Below, piece after piece: positions 24,984-34,508 of a stretch of DNA of 64,000 nucleotides. The notes beneath the pieces were generated by a model. That model had not been told where the DNA came from. It searched no databases and saw only the letters and a program-made list of their open reading frames with translations. Origin of the DNA: Taibaiella helva (GTDB taxonomy: Bacteria; Bacteroidota; Bacteroidia; Chitinophagales; Chitinophagaceae); the NCBI RefSeq assembly GCF_003545695.1, contig NZ_QUZZ01000018.1:1-64000 (forward strand). Direction: 5' to 3'. Each line of letters begins with the position of its first letter. Position 1 is the first letter of the stretch. A program made the translations under genes and the position numbers.

Positions 24984-27263
24984 ATGATCTGCGTTCGTTG
25001 CCTGCTGTTGTTGTCCTGGATTAGTGTTCTAGCTGTCCCTGTTTTTAGCCAGCAAAAGACATTGCGGGTGCAGGGTGTTGTTACCGATAGCGCCACCGCT
25101 GGTCCGCTGGAGGGTGTCAGCGTCACAGACCAGGAGGGCAATGGCACCCTTACCAACAGGGACGGCCGGTTTTCTCTTTACCTGCCGGCGACAACGGGTA
25201 CCCTTTACTACAGCATGCTGGGCTACGCATCGAAAAAGACGGCTATTTCCCTGCAGTCGGCTGGGCGGGAGCAGCAAATCGCGCTGGCAACCGATCCGGC
25301 TATGCTCACCGAAGTTGTGATCCAGGCGGAGAGTGCTTTATCCATCCTGAAGCGGGCAGTAAAGGGTATCCCGGAGCATTACCGTGCGCAGGGGCACGTG
25401 CAGCAGGGATTTTACCGGGTAGCCACACTGAGAGATGGCGACTGTATCCAACTATCCGAGGCGGTATTCGACATCTTTAATTATGGCTACGGTAAATCCA
25501 GGACCAGCCAGTTGCGGCTGGCCAGGATGCGGGCGCTCCGCGACGAACGGCAATCGCATGGCGTCGAGCTGGGGTTGAAGCCGGAGTCACTTTTTGGGTA
25601 CGATGCAGTAAAGTGTGTGGAAGAGCATCCGGTGCTGGGCCCGCAAGGGCTGCGCAAGCACCGGTTCACGCTCGAAGGCATTGTTTCGTACCAGGGGCAG
25701 GAAGCTTATAAGATCGATTTCGACCAGGTTGAAGGTTTGCACGAGTCGCTTTATCGCGGTACGATCTATGTACTGAAGCAGGACGATATCATTGTGGCTA
25801 TGGACTACGGGCTTAGCCCCAAAGGCTTGCCCTATGCACAATATGGCAACCTGGTGCAGCGGGCGCTGCTGAAGCTTATGGACCTGTCTGTCCGGATAAA
25901 AAAAGAAGAGCATCATATCGCCTACCGGCAATCGGGTGGCCAATGGGTATTGTCGGCGGTACGCAGCAATACGGTGCTGCGGCTGCGCAGCAAGCGCAAG
26001 CAGTTCGACTTTACTGCCGATGTCACTGTGGATTATGTGACTACGGGGATCGATACCGTCCGTAGCCGGCCTTTTGCCGGGACTGAGACCTTGGGCAATG
26101 CTAAGTTTATCGAGCACCAGAACCTGGAGCCGGATACGCAGTTCTGGAAAAATTATACGATTGTGCTGCCCGATTTCCCGGTGGAAGCGGTGATCAGGAA
26201 GATCAATGCGGCCAATGAAAGTCATAGCCTGAAAAAAAGAGCGGAGCAGCAGCTGAAACGCTGGCGGGGACAGCCCGGTTCGATCGATTCGCTCCTGTCG
26301 TTCTATGCACAGCAGGGACAGTTCAATGGAACGGCATGGATTGTAAGGGAGGGGCAGCCGGTGCTGGACAAAAGCTATGGCTATGCCGACCGTGAAAAAA
26401 AGATTGCGGCGGACAAGCATACCCGCTACCGTATCGGTTCGCTCTCCAAGCCGTTCACAGCGATCGTGATCCTGCAGCTGGCCAGGGAAGGGAGGCTGGC
26501 CCTGGATGCCCCGGTAGGACGCTATCTTCCGGGCTACAGGTACCCTGGCATTACCGTAGCGCAGCTGCTGACGCATACTTCAGGCCTGCCCAACTGCACG
26601 GTTAACACAGCATATCTGGCTGCGCTTACGGACAAACTTCTGCCACGGAAAGAGATCATTGATCGCTTCTGCAGCGATACTTTAGAGGCCGACAGTGTGC
26701 CCACACTACATTATTCCAACTCGGGATACATGCTGCTGGCTTACCTGGCGGAAACGCTGGAGCATAAGGATTTTGCAAGCATACTTAAAGAACGCATCTT
26801 CGATCCGCTGGGTATGAAAGATACGTACCTGGGCTGGCAGCCGCAGCAGGAGAACAGCGCGAAGGGCTATCTTTACGAAGTTGCGGAACATAGCTATCCT
26901 GTAACCAACCTGGCCGGCGCCGGCGGTGTGACCAGCACGGCATGGGACTTGTGGCTGTGGTACCAGGGCCTGAAGAATGGTAAGCTGCTTACTGCTGAGG
27001 AGCAGGCGATGATGTACGAGCCCAGGGCAAAGTATACGGATTGGCATGCGGGTTATGGTTATGGCTGGATGACGGACCAGGGCCTGTTCGCCTGTTCTCC
27101 GAACGAAACAGTGCGCTATCATCCCGGCACCGACCTCGGCTTCTACAGCATGTTTGCCCAGGTGGAGGGCAGGAGCGATCTGGTGATCCTGCTGAACAAC
27201 ACGGGCGATTTTCCCCGCTTCGATCTTACCGATCTTATTCTTACGCAGCTGGGCAGAAGATAA
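24984..27263 (+). CDS. Carboxypeptidase-regulatory-like domain fused to a class C beta-lactamase-like serine hydrolase
   Basis: 759 aa, with a signal peptide (residues 1-22, ending VFSQ). Residues ~26-110 form a CarboxypepD_reg-like beta-sandwich (VQGVVTDSATAGPLEGVSVT...GYASKKTAIS), as found in TonB-linked proteins. A ~300-residue beta-rich middle follows. From ~420 it is a beta-lactamase/esterase fold: SLSK (Ser486-Lys489) nucleophile motif, YSNSGY (YxN) and YHPGTDLG (HxG). The hydrolase may act on peptides or esters in the periplasm; antibiotic resistance should not be assumed. The fusion of these domains in one chain is the unusual feature. Single gene. Confidence 0.9.
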   Translation: MICVRCLLLLSWISVLAVPVFSQQKTLRVQGVVTDSATAGPLEGVSVTDQEGNGTLTNRDGRFSLYLPATTGTLYYSMLGYASKKTAISLQSAGREQQIALATDPAMLTEVVIQAESALSILKRAVKGIPEHYRAQGHVQQGFYRVATLRDGDCIQLSEAVFDIFNYGYGKSRTSQLRLARMRALRDERQSHGVELGLKPESLFGYDAVKCVEEHPVLGPQGLRKHRFTLEGIVSYQGQEAYKIDFDQVEGLHESLYRGTIYVLKQDDIIVAMDYGLSPKGLPYAQYGNLVQRALLKLMDLSVRIKKEEHHIAYRQSGGQWVLSAVRSNTVLRLRSKRKQFDFTADVTVDYVTTGIDTVRSRPFAGTETLGNAKFIEHQNLEPDTQFWKNYTIVLPDFPVEAVIRKINAANESHSLKKRAEQQLKRWRGQPGSIDSLLSFYAQQGQFNGTAWIVREGQPVLDKSYGYADREKKIAADKHTRYRIGSLSKPFTAIVILQLAREGRLALDAPVGRYLPGYRYPGITVAQLLTHTSGLPNCTVNTAYLAALTDKLLPRKEIIDRFCSDTLEADSVPTLHYSNSGYMLLAYLAETLEHKDFASILKERIFDPLGMKDTYLGWQPQQENSAKGYLYEVAEHSYPVTNLAGAGGVTSTAWDLWLWYQGLKNGKLLTAEEQAMMYEPRAKYTDWHAGYGYGWMTDQGLFACSPNETVRYHPGTDLGFYSMFAQVEGRSDLVILLNNTGDFPRFDLTDLILTQLGRR

Positions 27264-27292
27264 GGGCATTCGTTCCTGCATGTATGAGGCGG

Positions 27293-27634
27293 CTAGAAGC
27301 CGAGCTCCTGCAGCGGGTCCCAGAATTTGTTTTTGAAGTCGGCGATGCGGTTGCCGTTGATCACGATACCTTCGGCTTCCAGCTTCTTCTTCCGGTTACC
27401 TTGCTCATCGCCGTTGAGCAGACCCGAGGCGCTTACTACTCTTTGTACCGGCACGGCAGGTTTCAGGCCTGCGGTATAGCCCATGGCGCGGGCCACCATG
27501 CGGGCGCCCGATTTAAGGCCCATGGCTTTGGCAATGGCGCCGTATGTCGTCACGCGGCCTTTGGGAATGCGGCGCGCGATCTCGAAAATGCCTTTGTAGA
27601 TCTCTTCGTTGCCGGTTGGATTGCTGCTGGTCAT
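27293..27634 (-). CDS. Alkyltransferase-like protein (ATL, MGMT family without catalytic Cys)
   Basis: 113 aa from the ATG at 27634. The MGMT DNA-binding fold is clear (IPKGRVTTYGAIAKAMG, GARMVARAMG), but the active-site PCHRV is PVQRVV, with Val63 replacing the alkyl-accepting Cys. ATL proteins bind O6-alkylguanine and recruit nucleotide excision repair rather than removing the lesion. The gene converges with the hydrolase gene, 29 bp apart. Confidence 0.88.
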   Translation of the reverse strand: MTSSNPTGNEEIYKGIFEIARRIPKGRVTTYGAIAKAMGLKSGARMVARAMGYTAGLKPAVPVQRVVSASGLLNGDEQGNRKKKLEAEGIVINGNRIADFKNKFWDPLQELGF

Positions 27635-27737
27635 AGTGTGTTGTTCCTGCAGCAAGTTACGACAGTTCCGGCTGATAGCCATAACCTGGAAAGCGAATCC
27701 TGTGGCAATAAACAGGGTAGTATCCCGTTAATGGGTT

Positions 27738-28403
27738 ATGATCCTGTTCACCCGCATACTCAGCCTGGCCTTGTTATTGGTAAGTACAACACTTCATGCC
27801 CAATGGATGCACTTCGGCCTGGATGGTCTTCTTGGCGTGCATTACAATACGCTGGATGCAGCATCCTATAAAACGCCGGTAGGGAACGGTGGTGTGGGCG
27901 GGCATTTGACTATTGCCGATCCCGACGATCCCATGCGGGTCTATTTCAATGGCCGGCTGACATTTGAGAACGATTTTCAGACCTATACGGTATTCGGCAA
28001 CATTAAGCAGGACTTTGCTTTCCGGGACCTGGTCAGCTCTTTCCAGATGCATAAGCGGCTTAATGAAAGGCTTGCTGTTTATGCCGGCATTAATTTTTCG
28101 GTCAATGTCATCAACACGATATGGCTGCGCACAGAGGGCAGCGTGTTTACGCATTGGGGGCAACGTACGGAGACGCTTGAGGCGGAGGTGCGGCAACGTA
28201 TCCGTAAGCTGAACGCCGGTCTGGAAGCGGGTTTTGTATACCCTTTGGGTGGCGGCTTCAGCACCGGTCTGCACTTTACTTATTATATACTGAAGCGCCT
28301 GGAAAATGATCTTGAGCTGGGATCGCCTGGGGCTGTTGACGAAGCTTCTCTGAACTTTCGTCCGCTGGCCCTGAAATGGCTGCTGGCCTTTGATCTGGAC
28401 TAG
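27738..28403 (+). CDS. Exported beta-barrel-like hypothetical protein
   Basis: 221 aa with a signal peptide (MILFTRILSLALLLVSTTLHAQ). The mature part has alternating aromatic/Gly beta strands (WMHFGLDGLLGVHYNT, GGGFSTGLHFTYYILKRL) ending LKWLLAFDLD, suggesting an outer-membrane barrel. No family recognised. Divergent from the ATL gene, ~100 bp apart. Confidence 0.7.
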   Translation: MILFTRILSLALLLVSTTLHAQWMHFGLDGLLGVHYNTLDAASYKTPVGNGGVGGHLTIADPDDPMRVYFNGRLTFENDFQTYTVFGNIKQDFAFRDLVSSFQMHKRLNERLAVYAGINFSVNVINTIWLRTEGSVFTHWGQRTETLEAEVRQRIRKLNAGLEAGFVYPLGGGFSTGLHFTYYILKRLENDLELGSPGAVDEASLNFRPLALKWLLAFDLD

Positions 28404-28786
28404 CGCTAATCTGGCAAAATGCCTGTTTCTCTATCCCGGTCCTCAATGCGATACAAGCGTTTCCCGCGATATTATGGCCTGTGTCGTTCCTTTCTCTATT
28501 GCTTCCGGCATGAAAAAGCCCTTGTAGTTAAAGTGCTGTACTTTTTTATGCATAATGTGCTTTTTCCTGCGGGTTTCTCCGGCATATTGGTTTCTATTTT
28601 TGTTGTTATAAATATTGCAAATTATTAATTATCAATGAATTAACATTGTGTAATTTTTCATTTGCATATTTTATACTAATTTAGCACTTTGAAATATAAA
28701 TCATCTGCCACAACAAAATCATTCCATGTTACTGTTTTAATGTTCTGAATTTAAAACGAGGTTCGTTACCACCAAACTCAAAGCTT
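28404..28786. other. A+T-rich intergenic region with putative promoter
   Basis: Before the 28787 gene the sequence becomes A+T-rich. TTTG at 28661-28664 and ACTTTG ending at 28691, with a spacing of about 19 bp, could be a Bacteroidota promoter. No gene seen. Confidence 0.4.
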
Positions 28787-30772
28787 ATGAAGTTACTTTA
28801 CACATTCCTGATTACTGTTTTTTTACCACTCGTTGCTGTAGGGCAATCCGGTACCATATCCTGGCCGGTAGCTTGTCCCATCAACGACTGTCCCACTGCC
28901 TATACCGATCCTAATGGTGTGCAGGTCACTGTGACCAGGACCTACGGCACGGGAACGGGGACGCCGGTTAACCTGACCCAGGTACAAGGCACAACTGCCG
29001 GTGCGCTTGGCATCGCGATCAGCTCTACCGCCCCGGCGCCGACCCCGGGATTAGGGATAAGGTTGGATTACGGTACTAATTATACTGATGCTATTACTGG
29101 CAACCGGGTTGCCATTGCTTTCGACCGGGCAATCGGGGGAGTCAGTTTCCCCCTGTACGATCTGACCAGTCCGGCGCTCTCCTGCACCCAACTGGCGAAT
29201 ACTGCTGCCATCTATAACGATATGGTGGTGATTACCGGAACGGATGTCAATGGTAATGTCGTTAGTCCTGTGCTGGTCGAGCTGGCCAGGGGTACCAATA
29301 ATAATGGCGTCTACGATGCTGTCGATAACCCTTCTTACATTGTGGCCGATATCGTTTCCGTATCTGGCAACCAGGCGTATGTGACCGGCGGCTATATCAA
29401 TATTAACGGCAGTAATAACAATGTGACAACCAACCCGGGCCTCAATTTGGTGAGCCTGGACATCAAAGCAACTTTTTCTGTACCGGTAACCCGCATTACA
29501 ATCCTGTATAAGAATTATGATGGCGGCTACTTTTCTTATTACAAATTCAATAGCGTATGCCCGGCCGCCCTTAACACGTTCAATTTTAGCAACGGGAACC
29601 TGAATGACCAGGCAATTATGGTAGGGAATATCAATTACACCAGTATTCTTGTGCCCTTAAGCGGTGTCGTGAGACATGATCAGAATGGCGTTGCCGGCGG
29701 GGTTGACGGAGCTGCCATGCCGAATACGATCGTAACCCTGTATGATGCTGCCGGCACTACGGTTATTGCGACGGATACTACAGATGCGTCAGGAAACTAC
29801 TCTTTTTATGCCCCGACCAATGCCAGCTATGTGATCGGCGTTACTGCCCCTGCCGGATACCAGCATGTGAGCAGCACGGATGCCACACCCGCCGATGGCA
29901 GCACTACAACAGCTGTAAGCAGCACCGCCGTTACGGGCATAAACTTCGGCTTGAATGATCTGCCCCCTGTTGCAGTTAATGATACCGGCAGCACAATGAT
30001 GAACACGCCGCTCAGCAGCAGTGTAGCGGCCAATGATACCTGCCGTATGGGACCCTGCAGCTATAGCCTGCTGCCTTCCGGCACGCCTGGGCATGGCAGC
30101 GTTGCGGTGAGTGCGGACGGTAGTTATATTTATACACCTGATCCCGGTTATACCGGCGCTGATACTTTTAGCTATGTGCTCTGTGGCAGTGGTACACCGA
30201 TGCAATGCGATACGGCCCAAAGCAGAATCAGTATAGGCACCGACCTCCCGGTGGACCTGGTATCGCTGGAGGCCCGGGCAGAAACAGATTGCGAGGTAAT
30301 GCTCTCCTGGCTCACCGGAATTGAGCTTCAGTTCGATCATTTTGATGTCGAATGGAGCACTGATGGCGCAAGCTTTGTATCGCTGGCGTCAGTGGCCGCC
30401 AAAGGTGCGGGCAGCAGTTACAGCTACTGGTACCGCCACGGCGTAAAGGGCCTGAATTACTTCCGCCTGAAGATGATCGATCTTGATGGGGGCTATCGCT
30501 ATAGCCATATTGTATCGGCCAACCCGGGATGCGCTTCCCAGCGGAGTATCAAGGTGTACCCTACGGTGCATAACGGACAGATAACTATAGAAGGCTTGCT
30601 GGCGGAAGAGCTGGTGTCGGTGTATGATCTGAAAGGAGTGCTGGTACAGCAAGTGAAAGCAGCAGCGTTGATACTGCAGCTGGATTTGTCGCATACTGTC
30701 CCGGCTGGTTATGCCGTCGTGATCCAAACGCAAGCAGGAACGCGGATGCATTATAAAATTGTCAGGCAATAA
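28787..30772 (+). CDS. T9SS-exported surface protein with SdrD B-like and Ig-like domains
   Basis: 661 aa. Signal peptide MKLLYTFLITVFLPLVAVG. After an N-terminal beta-rich region (to ~285) comes an SdrD B-like repeat (GVVRHDQNGVAGGVDGAAMP ... TDASGNYSFYAPTNASYVIG), then an Ig/cadherin-like module (PPVAVNDTGSTMMNTPLSSS...PDPGYTGADTFSYVLC). The last ~75 residues (IKVYPTVHNGQITIEG...) are a T9SS type A sorting domain, somewhat divergent (YPTVHNG for YPNPxxx). The protein is probably released or attached to the cell surface. Function unknown; adhesion is a guess. It is followed by a bidirectional terminator. Confidence 0.82.
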   Translation: MKLLYTFLITVFLPLVAVGQSGTISWPVACPINDCPTAYTDPNGVQVTVTRTYGTGTGTPVNLTQVQGTTAGALGIAISSTAPAPTPGLGIRLDYGTNYTDAITGNRVAIAFDRAIGGVSFPLYDLTSPALSCTQLANTAAIYNDMVVITGTDVNGNVVSPVLVELARGTNNNGVYDAVDNPSYIVADIVSVSGNQAYVTGGYININGSNNNVTTNPGLNLVSLDIKATFSVPVTRITILYKNYDGGYFSYYKFNSVCPAALNTFNFSNGNLNDQAIMVGNINYTSILVPLSGVVRHDQNGVAGGVDGAAMPNTIVTLYDAAGTTVIATDTTDASGNYSFYAPTNASYVIGVTAPAGYQHVSSTDATPADGSTTTAVSSTAVTGINFGLNDLPPVAVNDTGSTMMNTPLSSSVAANDTCRMGPCSYSLLPSGTPGHGSVAVSADGSYIYTPDPGYTGADTFSYVLCGSGTPMQCDTAQSRISIGTDLPVDLVSLEARAETDCEVMLSWLTGIELQFDHFDVEWSTDGASFVSLASVAAKGAGSSYSYWYRHGVKGLNYFRLKMIDLDGGYRYSHIVSANPGCASQRSIKVYPTVHNGQITIEGLLAEELVSVYDLKGVLVQQVKAAALILQLDLSHTVPAGYAVVIQTQAGTRMHYKIVRQ

Positions 30773-30795
30773 GGCCTCTCAGGTCTTTAATGAAA

Positions 30796-30820
30796 TATGC
30801 CGGAGCGAAGTTCCGGCATA
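30796..30820. terminator. Bidirectional intrinsic terminator
   Basis: Stem TATGCCGGA / TCCGGCATA with a 7-base loop and a T-rich tail, between convergent genes. Confidence 0.75.
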
Positions 30821-30855
30821 TTCATTTTTCGTTGGCGCCTTCAACAGGCAGTTGC

Positions 30856-32466
30856 TTAACGTTTTGTCAGCTTCACATTTTCCAGCGGTAGCTTATCGCG
30901 GATGATGCGCAGCCAATACATACCATTGGGAAGATCGCTCATATCCACTTGTGTCACTGCATTGCTGGCGGCCGTGCTCTTCAGCGTTCTGCCGGTTATA
31001 TCTGCGATATAAAGCTGATCGCCGAAATGGGTTCCTGCTATGGTTATCTTGCTGTTCAGCGGATTGGGATAGACAAGGATGTCACCGGCGCTGATACAAT
31101 TCATGTTCAGGGAAAGCGTGCTGCTGTAGCTTTCTTTTCCATCCATCGATACAATGCGCAGGCGATAATAACGTTTTCCGCCAACGGCTTCGTGATCTGT
31201 ATAGGTGTAATGGCTGTTGCTACTTTGGATCGCAATCCTCGCTACCGGCTTGAAGGACGCCCCATCTATGCTTTTCTGTAAATCGAAATGGCTCATTCCG
31301 GATGTCCCGGCTGTCGTCCAGCTCAATAAAGCCGAACAGTCGATGGTCTGGCCGCTAAAGCTGATCAGGTCGAGGGGTAGCGGAGTAACCTGGTTACTGC
31401 TTTTGGTGTAATAAGCTTCCGGCGCACCTGATGCTGCAGCCAGCGTGGCATAGGAAAGACCACGTTCCGACGCCGTCGCAATCGTTGCGCCTGTAGTCAG
31501 CGTACCCGATCCGGTACCCGGTCCCGGGTTATTGCTCTGCCAGTTGCTTTGGGAAAGGTTTGTCTGGCCCGTGCTGTTGGGCGCTGTGGCGCTGTACCGG
31601 GTTACAAAGGAAATGGCATCATTATAACTGGCATTATTGGTGGCCATGTTGTGCTGAAGATTCAGCACAGCGCTGACGGCCGCATTATCAGCGTAAATAT
31701 TCCAGGTGCGGTTAATGCCATCTGCACCCGATTCGGCAGAAACCGAAACGACATAATTCTGGACCATGACATGGATGGTATTGGCTGCCGTATTGTTTAC
31801 GGAAGCGGGGGTATAGTCGCCCTGGGCAATACCTACCGGATAGATAAACAGGCCGGTATAATTAAGATGCACCAGGTGTCCTGTCCCGTTGGTAACAACA
31901 AACCTGTCGGGCTGGTAGCCGGTTAGCGTAGCCGTGGCAGCGGTTATCATGTCGTAGTTGCCCAGCACGGCATTTCCATTGGCAACAGCGAAATTAAATT
32001 CCTTGCTGATGGCCAGGTTAGCTTTGCCTGCAGAGTCGGTCCAGGATCCACCGGGACCTGCCAGGTCTGTCAGCACCAGGTTGGCTGCATTATGTAACGC
32101 AATGTTCACTGCAATGGATGCTGCGTTATTGTTCCCGTCTAGAAAGGTCGGGCCGGAAGCGCCGCCAGCTGCTGCCGGATTGAACAGGCTAATTGTGCCG
32201 GTTCCCGTAATCGTAGCCTCAGGGCTGATCCATATATTCTTGCTATAGATATTCCATTGACCGTCGATCTGGTAGTTTCCTGCGCCAATATATAAAGATT
32301 CAGATACCGAGGATGTCGTATCGCCCGCCACCATGCTCAGCGCACTGGAACCGGCTGTTCCTCCCATAGTCTCTGCCGAGCCCGGCGCCTGGGCCTGCGC
32401 TATCCCGCTCATGAGCAATGGTGCTGCAAGAGCAGAAAGGGCCCTTATTTTATAGGATCGTTTCAT
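30856..32466 (-). CDS. T9SS-exported protein of unknown function
   Basis: 536 aa from the ATG at 32466, where the signal peptide begins (MKRSYKIRALSALAAPLLMS). A beta-rich central part (NIWISPEATITGTGTISLFN...) is reminiscent of Bacteroidota surface proteins with repeated Asn/Thr motifs. Before the tail is a segment shared with the other T9SS cargo in this window (LSWTTAGTSGMSHFDLQKS ... YYRLRIVSMDG). The C-terminus (ILVYPNPLNSKITIAG...NVKLTKR) is a T9SS type A sorting domain. The next gene upstream on the same strand, 154 bp away, also encodes an exported protein, so they may form one transcription unit. Confidence 0.82.
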   Translation of the reverse strand: MKRSYKIRALSALAAPLLMSGIAQAQAPGSAETMGGTAGSSALSMVAGDTTSSVSESLYIGAGNYQIDGQWNIYSKNIWISPEATITGTGTISLFNPAAAGGASGPTFLDGNNNAASIAVNIALHNAANLVLTDLAGPGGSWTDSAGKANLAISKEFNFAVANGNAVLGNYDMITAATATLTGYQPDRFVVTNGTGHLVHLNYTGLFIYPVGIAQGDYTPASVNNTAANTIHVMVQNYVVSVSAESGADGINRTWNIYADNAAVSAVLNLQHNMATNNASYNDAISFVTRYSATAPNSTGQTNLSQSNWQSNNPGPGTGSGTLTTGATIATASERGLSYATLAAASGAPEAYYTKSSNQVTPLPLDLISFSGQTIDCSALLSWTTAGTSGMSHFDLQKSIDGASFKPVARIAIQSSNSHYTYTDHEAVGGKRYYRLRIVSMDGKESYSSTLSLNMNCISAGDILVYPNPLNSKITIAGTHFGDQLYIADITGRTLKSTAASNAVTQVDMSDLPNGMYWLRIIRDKLPLENVKLTKR

Positions 32467-32620
32467 AAATGGTTTTGGTTTGTTTGTGGAATTCGGGGAA
32501 GTCCCGCGGAGTGGCCACACCGTAATCACTTCTGCATTTATGCCGGGGCCGCTGCGATAACGTGCGGTGGAAAGTGCTGCAGTGATGCGCTGTGCTACTT
32601 CTGCTTTCTCCTCCGTTCTG

Positions 32621-33859
32621 CTAGTTCTGCACCTTCGTTGCCAATACATACACACTGGGGTTGCCTGCATCGCACTGGGCCGGGACCACGCCATTGGTCT
32701 TGCCGGCCAGTATGGGGTAGGTACCCGGATTCAGGAACAGCATGCGGCCCTGATCGCGGGGTACAATATAGACAGGCACAGAGGCCCCGCAATAAACGCG
32801 CCAGATATCAGCGGTGCCGCTTCCGGTATTGATATACATCCAGTAGTCATTACAGTCGGTGTTAAGGGTAAGCCCTGTTTCAAAATAATACCAGCCTGCA
32901 GATGGTATCGTAATGCTCAGACCCGTAGCCAGGCCCGCTCCTCCTGCTGCACCGTTAAAAGGACAGGTATACGTACCCGTAGCGGCTATCTTGGTGTTGC
33001 CGAAGGAAGTAGATGCCTGCCAGGTGGCATTTCCTGCATTGTCGGTAGTGAGCACTTTCCCGGCGACAGGTGTTCCGGCAGACGGGAACTTAAGGCTGCC
33101 ATCGACCTGGAGTGTGGCGCCGGGTGCGACGGAATTGATACCGACATTACCGTTGGGGAGGATATTGATGAATTCCTGTGTTCCTTCAGGGCCGCCTTCC
33201 TTATAAAACCGGAAGCGACCATCCGATACATCGATTACCCTGTTGCTCCAGGTAGTCGCGTTGTCTGTTTTCAGGTATACTCTCGGATTACCGTTATTGA
33301 TCGCAATATGTCCTTTGCGTTCTATCATCGCCACTTTATCGCCACCAGCGTCGTTGTTGGAACCCCAATAGGTCCACTCCGTCTGGGACGGCGCGGTGTA
33401 AGCAACCCAGCTTCCGCTGCTGCAGGTCCATTGCTGGCCGACGGTAGGACTGACCATGCTGGTATCCGTATATAAACCGGTGCCGGAGCAGGCTCCTGTG
33501 GGTGCACCGCTGCCATAGGAAAGGGTCTGTCCTTCAAAGGCGACTGCCAAGCGCACCCAGCGTGTACCGTCATTATAATACCAGCCCGGAGAGACATTGG
33601 CCGGTGCTGTTCCGGCCGTGGCTGTGTTGTACACGGTCATGCCGGCGATATGGGCCGTAAGCGGCGCGGGGTTATTCGTTGCCTGAAGCGGCAGACGGGG
33701 TAATAAAAAGCCGCGCTGTGTGCTTTCGAGCTCTAGAATAGCATCATTGTTCGGCAGCGTGGAGGAACCACCGACAGTTCCGTCCTTGATCTTGGTTTGT
33801 GCCATGGCGGTCCCGGCAATGAACGTGGAGGCGATCAGTGCGTAAATTCTGGTTTTCAT
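32621..33859 (-). CDS. Exported hypothetical protein, Bacteroidota surface type
   Basis: 412 aa; signal peptide MKTRIYALIASTFIAGTAMAQ. The sequence (AILELESTQRGFLLPRLPLQ ... GMTVYNTATAGTAPANVSPG, then NGNVGINSVAPGATLQVDGS) matches the pattern of Bacteroidota proteins related to phage tail-fibre or surface proteins, with a C-terminal beta-rich domain containing paired Cys. No T9SS tail, so the destination is unclear. Upstream partner of the T9SS protein ending at 30856. Confidence 0.75.
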   Translation of the reverse strand: MKTRIYALIASTFIAGTAMAQTKIKDGTVGGSSTLPNNDAILELESTQRGFLLPRLPLQATNNPAPLTAHIAGMTVYNTATAGTAPANVSPGWYYNDGTRWVRLAVAFEGQTLSYGSGAPTGACSGTGLYTDTSMVSPTVGQQWTCSSGSWVAYTAPSQTEWTYWGSNNDAGGDKVAMIERKGHIAINNGNPRVYLKTDNATTWSNRVIDVSDGRFRFYKEGGPEGTQEFINILPNGNVGINSVAPGATLQVDGSLKFPSAGTPVAGKVLTTDNAGNATWQASTSFGNTKIAATGTYTCPFNGAAGGAGLATGLSITIPSAGWYYFETGLTLNTDCNDYWMYINTGSGTADIWRVYCGASVPVYIVPRDQGRMLFLNPGTYPILAGKTNGVVPAQCDAGNPSVYVLATKVQN

Positions 33860-34508
33860 AAATCGGCTTGCTTTGGTTTGGTTTTGAAATTAAACTTGTC
33901 TGTAAGAGTCTTATATCGCTTTGATAATTGCTGCCGGGTTAATAGCTTTAAAATGTTCCGGACATTGTTAAATTGAACTGCTGCTCATCCGACCTGCCGG
34001 ATAAATCAAAAGGACGGACAGTCCAATGCGCAGCTGGCAGCGCAATTACCGCCAGCTTAGTGAATGTACTACTTCAATATCTTCATCTTCCCGGACATGA
34101 CAGGGTTAGGGGAAATATCAGGGAATGCCGTTAAAACTACGTAATCCGGATAATGGGATTGGTAATGGTTTAAGCGCCGACAGGATATTTTAAATTTACC
34201 TTATGCAAAAGAGGGGAGCTGAAGTCTGCTTTCAGCATGGCTGCAGATGTCCTGATTGAATTCAGTGTGCTGCAGCATACGTTTTTGGAAAAATAGCCTC
34301 AGAAGCCAATGTACATATTGTATTAAGCTTCCTGTAGGATCGGCGGAACCCGTGTTTCCTTTTCGTTAAATAAGGAGCATTCCCATTCATAAATTGGTGC
34401 AGGCCACCGCCGGGAAACCAGGTAGGCAGACAGCTGTTACACTTCTATATTTAATGCTATATTCGTTTCCGGAAAATTGTTCCTGACCAAACTTTGAAAA
34501 GATAACGA
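33860..34508. other. Divergent intergenic region
   Basis: 649 bp between the leftward surface-protein operon and the rightward serine hydrolase. No gene, RNA or repeat recognised. Promoters for both directions should lie here. Confidence 0.45.
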
